64,000 bases of DNA from Orychophragmus violaceus (lineage: Eukaryota; Streptophyta; Magnoliopsida; Brassicales; Brassicaceae): positions 62,516,500 through 62,580,499 of the forward strand of contig CM058233.1 in the NCBI GenBank assembly GCA_030180135.1. Direction: 5' to 3'. The translations under genes were made by a program, and so were the position numbers. Within the stretch, counting starts at the first letter, position 1. The number at the start of each line of letters is the position of its first letter. Below, piece by piece: positions 54,922 through 64,000 of the stretch. The notes under the pieces were generated by a model. The model ran no database searches and was not told the origin of the DNA. It saw only the letters and a program-made list of their open reading frames with translations.

Positions 54922-56209
54922 TGATAGATTCCCGGATAGGATAGACTCTTTGATGGATCGAATGATAAACTGATCACGGATCAGTGGTGGATCGAAGGAG
55001 ACCGTCAAAGGTTGCGGATGGCCTTTGGTATTCCCCAACTTCAAAGAGGATCGAAGAAGTAACCCTTAACAACGAACTCTAAGAAGGTTTGTTGCTTTGG
55101 AAGTAACCCTTGCCAAAGAAACGAAAATGTTCAACCAAGAACAAAGAGATGAACTCTCAAAATAAGAAGAAAAATCGATATATTAAAATGAAGTAAAAGG
55201 TTTGGTACATATAGGACTCTAGAAGTCAAAGAGACTAGTCAAATAAACTAGTCAAATAAACTACTTAGGAAATGTGAAAACAATAACTAAGAAGACTTGA
55301 CCAAAGACCAAACATTAAAACTATGTAGAATGACTCTTAAACTACTTTGGCCATTGAATTTGTCTCATGAACTTCCTGGTTGAATCTGACTTGTTGGGCC
55401 ACGAAATATAACTCCTCTTGGGCTTAGGAAAGTATCCTGGATGCCAAACATAGGCCTGCAAGCTTCTAATCCATGTGGGCCTAGCAATCTTCAAGTAATG
55501 GACCAAGTTGACACATTTAGGAAAACGAGATGTATCTTTCTGATCCGTTGGACTTTTCCTCTGATACTGGGCTTGTTGGAAAGCTAAGAGATCCAGGAAG
55601 AATCTCCAATTGGTCTCAGGTCCAAATTGTACCTGAGTTGGGCTGGGTGACTCAATCTTTGGCTCAGTCGCGGAATAGAACCTCAAGCAGAACCATCAGT
55701 TTGTAAAATTCATATCTTTTCCATCTGGACCGATATTGAGGTGATTCCAATTCTAACAGCCTCTCTGATGAATCAAGAATTCAGGACAATTAGTTGCATG
55801 GCTTAACTCCTTCTGGTTCGTTCTGAAATCTCCTTTGAATGCTCGCATGTCCAAATCGCATAAGCTTGAAATGGTCTGAGTTGAAAGTTGCATAACTTCT
55901 TCACCATAACTCTGATTTGAGTGATTCTTCTTGGAGATATTCTGAAAATGATCTGAGCATATTCTCCAAGTAGTTTCATGTATTGAATCGCCGTGGTTGA
56001 GAAGGTATGAATCAAACAGTGACCATGTGTCTGAACTTGATTCAACAATCTGAATTGTCGGACCGTCCTTAGCTTTGTTCGGCTTATCGATCATGGGAAG
56101 CTTGTCCAGATTGTTCAGCTCATCCTTCACCAGCTCGTCTCGACTACCTCGACCATCCTCCGAGCTATCCGTGGATTCCTGGCCCGATAGATGACCCCGG
56201 AATCTATCA
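54922..56209 (-). repeat. 5' LTR of the 5.8-kb element
   Basis: 1,288 bp. It carries the same LTR-encoded reading frame as the other LTR, with four replacement and about two silent differences in that segment. Confidence 0.95.
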
Positions 56210-56214
56210 TCTCG

Positions 56215-59200
56215 GCTACCACCTAAGTCGATCAACTACTTCTCAGACCTAATGAGAGCATTTGTAAGACATCATTTCGCTTACGTGAACAAGGACACAT
56301 CGCTAAACGCACTAATGTCCATGTCGCAAGAAAAGAAGAAAACGTTACGAACCTTCATAGACCGATTCAAAGCGACTATGACACGAGCGGAAGCTCCAGA
56401 TAAGTTCACCATCGCGGCTCTGACAGACGCTGTCTGGCACGAGTCGCCGTTCTATCAGGATCTGGTCGTCAATCCACCTTTGACCATCGAGGACGCCCTC
56501 CACCGAGCAAATAAATTCGTGGAACTTGAAGAAAAGAAGGTAGCCCTAGCAAGAAAATTCGGTACGACTAAGCAGGCCGATAAAAAGGAAGACAGAGAAC
56601 CCAGGCAGCATTACGACAAAGGTGCTAAGGCAACGATGGTCGTCGGTGACACCAACAACAAACCACGTTCCTCCAAACCTTGGAACAAACAAAGCAAAGA
56701 GGAAAAGGAAACGAAACAGCAAGCGGCTCCCGCTAAGGAAGAAAAATATTGCGAGTATCACAAGGCTACCTCGCACGACACGGCTGAATGTCGGAACCTC
56801 AAAAACGCACTGTACGCCCGACTCTCCAATGAAGAAATCAAGGCGGCAATTGGCAGATTGAGGGAAGAATCCGGGCAACGAGAAGAACAAAAGGTTGATG
56901 GGCAAGCACCCAAGCAAGGCAAGCAACAGCGGCGTATCAAGAGTATAGCCTTAAAACGTAACCGCGAGGAGGAAGAAGAAGATGGAGATGAAGAGGAAAC
57001 TCCCAAAGCCGTCCGGAGAATCAACATGATTATGGGCGGTTTAATCTCCGTAAACGATTCAGTACGGTCAATCAAGTTGTATGAGCGCCTTGCATTAGCC
57101 GCACAAAATGCACCTCAACCGATCCTATCAGATGATCCCCCTGTCGTTTTCACTGACCAGGATCTCTATGGAACCCATTACCCTCACAACGATCCACTCG
57201 TAGTTGAGCTACTAATCGGGAGCTGCCAGGTGTCTCAGATATTAGTCGACACTAGAAGTTCAATAGACCTGATTTTCCTGGACACACTCAAAAAGATGGA
57301 GATCAAGGAAGAGGATATCAAGCAGAAAGCAAAACCGCTCACCGGTTTTACAAGCGAAACGACATATACGACTGGAACAATCAAGCTGCCGATTTACGCA
57401 GGAGGAGTTAATAAAATGGTGAAGTTTCATGTCATCGAGAAACCAACCATTTATAATGTTATTCTCGGCACCCCATGGTTATACAGCATGAAGGCGGTGT
57501 CCTCGACGTATCACCAATGTCTAAAGTTCCCAATGCCTAAGGGAATCCAAACGGTTAAAGGATGCCAGAGAGCAAGCCGGTCATGTTTCGCTAGAGAACA
57601 TAAGATAAGAGTACCCTCATGCATGATCAATGCAGAGAAAGGAAGAAAATGTCCCGAGAAGGAACTTATCCAGCAAGTCGTCCTCGACGATTCAGACGCG
57701 AGCAAATGTGTGGGAATCGGCGCAGAACTACCCGAAGATATCAAAAAGGAGTTGATCACCTTCTTACAGCAAAATGTGGTGACCTTCGCATGGCCAGTCA
57801 AAGATATGAAGGGTATCAACCCGACAATCACGACTCATGAGCTCAATTTTGACCCGACTTATAAGCCGATTAAACAAAAGACGCGTAAGCTCGGTCCCGA
57901 AAGGGCTAAAGCGGTCAACGACGAAGTAGAGAAGTTACTCGATGCCGGTTCAATTCAAGAGGTGAAGTATCCTGATTGGCTTGCTAACCCGGTCGTCGTC
58001 AAGAAGAAGAATGGGAAGTGAAGAGTATGTGTCGACTTCACAGATCTCAACAAAGCCTGCCCGCAGGATAGCTTCCCACTGCCGCATATCGATCGACTTG
58101 TTGAAGCAACAGGTGGGAACGAGTTACTATCATTCATGGATGCATTTTCAGGATACAATCAGATATTCATGAACCCGGACGATAGGGAGAAGACAGCATT
58201 CATCACTGAACGCGGTACTTACTGCTACAAGGTCATACCGTTTGGCCTCAAGAATGCCGGCGCCACATATCAACGACTGGTCAATCGAATGTTCGCAGGA
58301 CAGCTTGGCACGACAATGGAAGTTTACATAGATGACATGTTGGTCAAATCTTTGGCCGCCTCTCAACATGTCGGCCATCTGAAGGAGTGTTTTAACATCC
58401 TCAATAAATATGGAATGAAGCTAAACCCGGCCAAATGTACTTTTGGGGTAACATCAGGCGAGTTCCTTGGATATGTGGTAACCCAAAGAGGGATAGAAGC
58501 CAATCCAAAACAGATCTCAGCCATAATCGACTTGCCGTCTCCCAGAAATACACAAGAGGTCCAGAGTCTCATCGGCCGCATAGCCGCCCTGAACAGATTC
58601 ATATCTCGTTCGACGGATAAATGCCTGCCCTTTTACGAGCTCCTCCGAGGAAATAAAAGATTTATATGGGATGACAAGTGTAAGGAGGCATTCATTCAGC
58701 TCAAGGACTATTTGTCGAACCCACCAATATTATCGAAACCCGAAAACGGCGAGACATTATTCCTGTATATCGCGGTATCAACAACTGCAGTCAGTGGTGT
58801 ACTAGTTCGAGAAGACCGAGGAGAGCAGAAGCCGATCTTTTACATAAGTAAAACGATGAACGGAGCTGAGAACAAATACCCCGAGATGGAGTAACTGGCT
58901 CTCGCAGTTGTTATTTCGGCGAGGAAGTTACGACCTTACTTTCAATCACACTCAATCGCTGTGCTGAGCAGCCAACCTCTTCGGACAATCTTACATAGCC
59001 CAGGACAATCCGGCCGCCTAGCAAAATGGGCAGTGGAACTGAGCGAGTACGACATCGAATACAGAAACAGGACGACCGCCAAATCGCAGGTAATAGCCGA
59101 CTTCCTTGTAGAGTTATCGCCTGAACTAGATGTAGATACTCAGGTGGAAGATAAAAACTGGAAGCTATTTGTCGATGGTGCTTCATCAAAGAAAGGAGCC

Positions 59201-59851
59201 GGGGTAGGAGTACGTCTCATATCACCAGCCGGAGAAATAGTGGAGCAATCATTCAAGCTGGGTTTCACCGCATCCAACAATACAGCCGAGTATGAGGCCC
59301 TGCTAGACGGTCTTAGACTAGCCAAAGAAATCAAAGTACGACACCTCTTGGCCCATTGCGACTCCATGCTTGTCGCGAATCAGATCAATGGAGATTATGA
59401 AGCTAAAAACGAGCGAATGGAGGCCTATCGAAAGGTGGCATTAGAACTTACTAGCTCCTTCGAGTTCTTTGATATCGTCCAGATACCGAGGAATGAAAAT
59501 ACCCCAGCAGATGCACTCGCATCTCTGGCATCGAATCCCGATCTCTGCCGACGAATCCCAGTGGAGACAATTCACGAGCCAAGCATCCTGCCTCCCGAAA
59601 GCAGCCACAAAGAAGCTGATGATGTCGCTCTCCCAATCCAACAGAACGGCGAAGACGACATGTGTCCTGCTACTCAAGCAAAAAAACACCGACCTCATTG
59701 CACTCTTAACAGACGACAACGAGGATTGGCGACAGGAGATAAGAACGTATCTGACTGAAGGAAAGCTCCCAGAAGACAAGTGGGCGGCGCGACCACTCAA
59801 AGTTATAAGTGCGCGATACACTGTACACAACGGTATCCTCTACAAATACTC
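56215..59851 (+). pseudogene. Tat-type gag C-terminus and pol (protease, RT, RNase H)
   Basis: In order: end of capsid (MRAFVRHHFAYVNKDTSLNA), CX2HX4HX4C knuckle CEYHKATSHDTAEC (about 56750), protease with VDTRSSIDLIF (about 57245) where the active-site Gly is Arg, RT with FTDLNKACPQDSFPLPHID, FMDAFSGYNQI, KVIPFGLKNAGATYQRLV and catalytic YIDDMLVK (about 58327), RT-linked RNase H, then the Tat-type second RNase H (KLFVDGASSKKGAGVG, NNTAEYEALLDGL, HCDSMLVANQI, ENTPADALASLAS). Breaks: TGA at 58019-58021, TAG at 58892-58894 and a frameshift near 59640-59680, after which DWRQEIRTYLTEGKLP and NGILYKYS continue in another frame. It is cut at 59851 before integrase. Confidence 0.93.
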
Positions 59852-60533
59852 TGAAGGAATTTCTAGCAGATCCTAATCCAATTAGGCAATCCTAGTATGA
59901 ATTCCAAGCCTAGGATCTAAGGTTCATAGAATTGAATCTATCAGATCTCGAGATTACCTGGTGAATTTGTAGCGGAAAATGAACAAGTAGTCGAGATCAC
60001 GAAGCACCTCAAACGCTGTGCCTCTACTGGTATCCACACGCACACAAACTGAACAGCAGGGATGCTAGTGCCTATTGAGATCAAATATCTTGAGAGGTTT
60101 CTATTCTAGTTCTGGTGGCTGTAAATTAGGTTAAGTTCGAGTTTAGGTCGACCATATATCTTATATATGTCGACTTAAACCACAACGGAATTAACCAACG
60201 ATTAAACTGAATTAATCTGGTAATCCGCGAGTTGTGTCGACCGACACACTCTTTGTGTCGATCGACACTGCCCCAGAATATTGATATCGAATGCATATCA
60301 AATATGCATTCACTAGATCATTACATTAATGATCAACCTCGTCTTTAACGTCCATTTTGCTTAGGTGTGTGACCCTGTAGGATCATATAACACTAGCAAT
60401 GAGTTCTCAACTCATTGATCATAAGTGGCTTCTAGCAAAGCGTTATGACTACCTAGTGTTATGTGATTGTCTCATCTCGACAATACGACTTCCACTTAGA
60501 GTAAGTACAATAGATTTCAGGATATTCCCAACA
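59852..60533 (-). repeat. 3' LTR of copia B
   Basis: 682 bp with TG...CA ends. The first bases resemble copia A's LTR (TGTTGG), but most of the LTR is clearly diverged. A CGATCG-type pair lies at 60226-60272. Confidence 0.88.
60226..60272. repeat. Paired CGATCG cassette in copia B LTR
   Basis: CCGCGAGTT + GTGTCGACCGACAC + CTCTTT + GTGTCGATCGACAC. The site has GTGT half-sites, whereas copia A's LTR uses GCAT/GCAA half-sites. Confidence 0.85.
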
Positions 60534-60545
60534 ATCTCCCACTTG
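60534..60545 (-). promoter_or_regulatory. Polypurine tract of copia B
   Basis: The minus-strand CAAGTGGGAGAT abuts the LTR, identical to copia A's tract. Confidence 0.9.
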
Positions 60546-61346
60546 TACTGGAATCATCTATTCCTTTAATCCCTTTGTAGCTATATCTCAATCTAGCATA
60601 AGGCAAGAACCGTGTCATCCTTATTAAGCTAGATCACGTTTATCGAATCCCGATTTGTACTGATAAAACAAACGACTGACAATCACCTCGTTTGAGCGCG
60701 GCCACGCATTTCCAGTATCAAATCTTCGATAGGCCCAGAGATATTCAACTCCTGTTATATAGGAGGTACAAATCCCATCTTGTTCCATCCATGCCCCTTT
60801 CATATCTCATGATACGCCTAATCAGTGTCGTTATAATCACCAGTTACGGTTGACGTTTGACAAAGTCAAGACGGACCAATCCATATGTAAGAAATCATGA
60901 TGAACTCAGGTCTAAGGACTATACTCTATAGTCGTAATGAGAAGCTCTTATGACACTCATATAACATCTTGTAGAGTTCTTATTAACGGGTCATGTCCGA
61001 TCATGTGTTTTCATTATCTATGTGATTGACTTTAATACTCTTATTAATGACTCCATGAAACATAGTCATCAGTCACCTCACATACTAGTCTCACGTGGTT
61101 GTTGATGTCCCACTTTAACAACCTCGACCAGGGACCATTATAATTTATGTCATTTATTGCTTATAGGGTTTCATGACCAAGTCACATACTTGATGACCTA
61201 TAAAACGTCATAAATTACTTTGGGACTATTATTTAATATCACAATTAAATAATGCTGAAACAAATTTCATTAAAATAACATAACTATTATGTTTTGTGAA
61301 CATCATGACATAACTAAAACAAATATAACTCCCACTGAAATCAAGA
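60546..61346 (-). other. 3' non-coding region of copia B
   Basis: Non-coding and collinear with 18892-19735 of copia A. Conserved words include CGACTATAGAGTATAGTCC, GGAACAAGATGGGAT and TAAGGATGACAC. Confidence 0.8.
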
Positions 61347-64000
61347 TCACATCTTAAGAAATCTAATGCCTACAGCAGCAGTATGAAACTCATGCTTAGG
61401 CCTTGGGAGAGGCTTGGTCAGTGGATCAGCAACATTCTCATCCGTCGGGACTCTGCTGATCTTCACATCTCCTCTAATAATATCACGGATAAGGTGATAT
61501 CTCCTTTCTATGTGTTTGGACTTCTGGTGTGATCTAGGTTCCTTTGCCTGCGCATTGGCTCTATTGTTGTCACAATACAAAGCCACTGGTTCAGAAATAC
61601 TAGGAACCACACCAAGTTCAGTGACGAACTTCTTGATCCAAACAGCCTCCTTTGCCGCTTCAGAAGCAGTGAGGTACTCAGCTTCAGTCGTGGAATCTGC
61701 TACAGTGTCCTGCTTGGAACTCTTCCAGCTGACTGCACCGCCATTCAGGCAAAAGATGTAACCAGATTGCGATCGGAAATCATCTTTGTCCGTCTGAAAA
61801 CTTGCGTCTGTGTAACCACTTACTACCAGCTCATCACTTTCTCCGTACACCAAGAATTTATCCTTAGTATTTCTCAAATACTTCAGAATATTCTTGACGG
61901 CTGTCCAGTGACTTTCACCTGGATCAGATTGGTATCTACTCGTCATGCTTAAAGCACAAGCAACATCTGGACGAGTACAGAGCATGGCATACATGATGGA
62001 TCCCAATGCCGAGGCATAAGGAATCCGACTCATGCATTCTCGCTCAGCAGGTGTCTCAGGACACTGCTTCTTGCTGAGACTTATGCCATAAGACATTGGT
62101 ATGAAGCCCTTCTTGGAATCATGCATTCTGAACCTGTGTAAGACTTTATCGATATAAGTATCTTGACACAGTCCAATTAACTTGTTTAATCTATCTCTAT
62201 AGATTCTTATTCCAATAATATACACGGCTTCTCCCATGTCTTTTATTGAAAAACAACTTCCGAGCCAAGCCTTAACAGACTGTAACAACGGAAGGTCGTT
62301 TCCGAGAAGAAGTATGTCATCTACATACAACACGAGAAATGCAACTGCGCTCCCACTAGTCTTCTTGTAAACACATGGTTCCTTTTCGTTCCTGACGAAA
62401 TCAAACTTTTTGACTGCTTCATCAAAACGAAGATTCCAACTCCGAGATGCTTGCTTCAATCCATAAATGGATCGATGAAGCTTGCATACTTTCCTAGCAG
62501 CATTAGGATCGATGAAACCTTCGGGCTGTGTCATGTACACATCCTCTTCCAGAATTCCATTAAGGAAAGCTGTTTTCACATCCATCTGCCAGATCTCATA
62601 ATCATAATGAGCGGCTGTTGCTAGGAGAATCTGAATGGATTTAAGCATAGCGACAGGGGAATAGGTTTCTTCATAGTCAATACCATGAATTTGTTTGAAA
62701 CCTTTTGCCACCAGCCTTGCTTTATATATCTGAATATTTCCATCCACATCAATTTTCTTCTTGAAAATCCATTTACACTCAATTGGTCTTGCACCATCGG
62801 GTAAATCAACCAAAGTCCATACTTGGTTCTGTGACATGGATCTCATTTCGGATTCAGCGGCTTCTAGCCACTTTTCGGAGTCAGGGCTCATCATTGCTTC
62901 TTCAAAATTCGCGGGCTCGTCACTGTCAATGATCAATAAATCATGACAATTGGTTACGAGAAATCCATATCTCTCGGGTTCGTGACGGATCCTTTCGGAT
63001 CTGTGAATTTCAGGCTCCACAGGTGTGGTTTCTACAACTCTTTGTAGATCCAACTGTTGCTCTTCCTCAACGGGTTGAGCATTTTCCTGCGGTTCTCGAA
63101 CTTCTTCGAGTTGTACTTTACTCCCACTGTTTCTCTTGGAAAGAAACTCTCTCTCAAGAAAGACGCAGTTCCGAGCAACAAACACTTTGTTCTCGGATTG
63201 GTTGTAAAAGTAGTATGCCTTGGTTTCCTTAGGATAACCAACGAAGTAGCATTTATCAGATTTGGGTTCGAGCTTATCTGTAATTAATCGCTTAACATAA
63301 GCTTCACAACCCCAAATCTTCAGGAAAGACAAACTCGGAACATTTCCAGTCCACATCTCATGTGGTGTCTTTGCAACTGATTTTGACGGAACCCTATTAA
63401 GTGTAAACGCAGAGGTTTCTTGAGCGTATCCCCAAAAGGATAATGGAAGATTTGAGAGACTCATCATTGATCGAACCATATCTAATAAAGTTTGATTCCT
63501 CCTCTCGGACACCCCATTCCATTGTGGTGTTCCAGGAGGAGTGAGTTGCGAAACAATTCCACAATCTCTCAAATGATCACTGAATTCTTGGCTTAAGTAT
63601 TCTCCTCCACGATCTGATCGAAGAGCCTTAATACTTTTTCCAAGTTGATTATGTACTTCATTTTGGAATTCTTTGAACCTTTCAAAGGATTCCGACTTGT
63701 GTCTCATTAAATAGACATAGCCATACCTGCTGAAATCATCAGTGAAGGTAATGAAGTATCGAAAATTTCCTCTGGCACTTGTACTCATTGGGCCGCACAC
63801 ATCAGTATGTATAAGGCCCAATAGGTCACCGGCCCTTTCATTTCGTTTGTTGAAAGGGGCCTTGGTCATTTTGCCCAGTAAACAAGATTCACATTTCTCA
63901 CATGATTCATAATCAAATGAGCCCAGAAGCCCATCACTATGGAGCTTTTGGATCCGTTTCTCGTTTATGTGGCCCAAACGACAATGCCAAAGAAAAGTCT
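61347..64000 (-). CDS. Copia pol polyprotein (partial: integrase, RT, RNase H)
   Basis: The minus-strand frame is open from the right edge to TGA 61347, with no internal stop or frameshift. Visible parts: the end of the pre-integrase zinc region (LWHCRLGHINEK, CEKCESC), integrase catalytic words IHTDVCGP, RSDRGGEYLS and WNGVSERRN, RT with FLNGILEEDVYM and YVDD (about 62310), and RNase H with YTDASFQTD, STTEAEY and DNNRANAQA. In the last, copia A has DNNGAIAQA, so a conserved Gly and a hydrophobic residue are changed. gag and protease would lie beyond 64000. Very similar to copia A throughout, in a frame that is not broken where A is. Confidence 0.93.
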   Translation of the reverse strand, partial: TFLWHCRLGHINEKRIQKLHSDGLLGSFDYESCEKCESCLLGKMTKAPFNKRNERAGDLLGLIHTDVCGPMSTSARGNFRYFITFTDDFSRYGYVYLMRHKSESFERFKEFQNEVHNQLGKSIKALRSDRGGEYLSQEFSDHLRDCGIVSQLTPPGTPQWNGVSERRNQTLLDMVRSMMSLSNLPLSFWGYAQETSAFTLNRVPSKSVAKTPHEMWTGNVPSLSFLKIWGCEAYVKRLITDKLEPKSDKCYFVGYPKETKAYYFYNQSENKVFVARNCVFLEREFLSKRNSGSKVQLEEVREPQENAQPVEEEQQLDLQRVVETTPVEPEIHRSERIRHEPERYGFLVTNCHDLLIIDSDEPANFEEAMMSPDSEKWLEAAESEMRSMSQNQVWTLVDLPDGARPIECKWIFKKKIDVDGNIQIYKARLVAKGFKQIHGIDYEETYSPVAMLKSIQILLATAAHYDYEIWQMDVKTAFLNGILEEDVYMTQPEGFIDPNAARKVCKLHRSIYGLKQASRSWNLRFDEAVKKFDFVRNEKEPCVYKKTSGSAVAFLVLYVDDILLLGNDLPLLQSVKAWLGSCFSIKDMGEAVYIIGIRIYRDRLNKLIGLCQDTYIDKVLHRFRMHDSKKGFIPMSYGISLSKKQCPETPAERECMSRIPYASALGSIMYAMLCTRPDVACALSMTSRYQSDPGESHWTAVKNILKYLRNTKDKFLVYGESDELVVSGYTDASFQTDKDDFRSQSGYIFCLNGGAVSWKSSKQDTVADSTTEAEYLTASEAAKEAVWIKKFVTELGVVPSISEPVALYCDNNRANAQAKEPRSHQKSKHIERRYHLIRDIIRGDVKISRVPTDENVADPLTKPLPRPKHEFHTAAVGIRFLKM

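Larger units (their letters stand above)
50429..56209 (-). mobile_element. 5.8-kb non-autonomous LTR element, minus strand
   Basis: 5,781 bp with TCTCG target duplications (50424-50428 and 56210-56214). The 1,288-bp LTRs at 50429-51716 and 54922-56209 have exact inverted ends TGATAGATTCC/GGAATCTATCA and 12 differences by my count. Orientation is minus: the minus-strand primer site TGGTATCAGAGCCA lies next to the right-hand LTR and a purine tract next to the left-hand LTR. It encodes one long novel protein and no protease, RT or integrase. Confidence 0.95.
48741..59851 (+). mobile_element. Ty3/gypsy element of Tat type, doubly interrupted
   Basis: LTR 3' end at 49304 (CTTACA), primer site at 49307, gag ATG at 49350, then a gag-pol frame that resumes after a nested 5.8-kb insertion and is cut at 59851 by copia B. 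The left edge is uncertain: the LTR start cannot be fixed because the 3' LTR lies beyond the window. Integrase and the 3' LTR are expected beyond copia B, past 64000. The frame has two nonsense codons, one frameshift and a changed protease active site, so it is dead. Confidence 0.88.
59852..64000 (-). mobile_element. Copia element B, same family as copia A, partial
   Basis: The minus-strand element enters the Tat pol after TACTC (59847-59851), the predicted target duplication. Its 3' LTR is 59852-60533 (682 bp, TGTTGGGAATATCC start on the minus strand). A purine tract, about 0.8 kb of 3' non-coding DNA and the pol frame follow, running off the right edge. The 5' LTR, leader and gag are outside the window. 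Confidence 0.93.

Noticed and set aside
55753..56235. Separate 160-codon minus-strand gene
   Set aside because: It is the 5' LTR copy of the LTR-encoded end of the 5.8-kb element's ORF, with a chance start in the flanking Tat gag.
1..64000. Host protein gene, tRNA or rRNA gene
   Set aside because: I looked on both strands and found only transposable-element reading frames and non-coding repeats. tRNA-like words are primer binding sites, not tRNA genes.

Overview
The window is repeat-rich heterochromatin from a flowering plant, most likely a Brassicaceae (Arabidopsis/Brassica relative). That reading rests on Athila-type LTR elements with an Asp-tRNA primer site, the PF03078-like ATHILA ORF-1 protein, Ta11-type L1 LINEs and Tat-type Ty3/gypsy elements. 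The assignment is by recognition, not by a search. I found no convincing host protein gene, tRNA or rRNA. Almost every base belongs to a nested stack of retroelements, which suggests pericentromeric DNA.

Layout. (1) 1-12637: a tandem array of a 3,062-bp monomer (four full units plus a partial one, continuing off the left edge), each a fused LTR head plus the decayed 3' half of an LTR element. (2) 12679-20419: a complete, very young Ty1/copia element (TSD TATAC, 672-bp LTRs with no difference seen, one frameshift in RT). (3) 20425-23456 and 31363-about 32150: fragments of an older copia gag and of a Tat-like element with a minisatellite. The minisatellite is split by (4) a complete 7.9-kb non-autonomous Athila derivative (23457-31362, TSD GTGGA) that keeps a gag-derived ORF and ATHILA ORF-1 but no pol. 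(5) 32155-34062: a minus-strand Athila fragment (LTR, PBS, start of gag). (6) 34813-about 46310: a minus-strand L1 LINE whose ORF2 is split by (7) a second, smaller Athila derivative (37512-42699, TSD GATGG). (8) 46311-48740: AT-rich DNA, a foldback element and perhaps another LINE end. (9) about 48.75-59851: a Tat/gypsy element whose gag is split by (10) a 5.8-kb minus-strand non-autonomous LTR element (50429-56209, TSD TCTCG, iMet primer site), and which is cut before integrase by (11) a second copia element of the same family as (2), minus strand, running off the right edge.

The most unusual signal is a short composite motif: two 14-16-nt palindromes with a CGATCG core (half-sites GCAT, GTGT or GCAA), separated by about 5-10 nt and often bracketed by TCGC...GCGA. 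It recurs at more than fifteen places in two unrelated superfamilies (copia and Athila/gypsy), in LTRs, leaders, inter-ORF DNA and inside ORFs, frequently beside good-looking splice sites. It is absent from the LINE, the Tat element and the 5.8-kb element. I cannot assign it a function.

Relative ages from LTR differences counted by eye: Athila derivative A about 33 substitutions in ~1.17 kb (oldest), Athila derivative B about 13 in 1,171, the 5.8-kb element 12 in 1,288, and copia A none.
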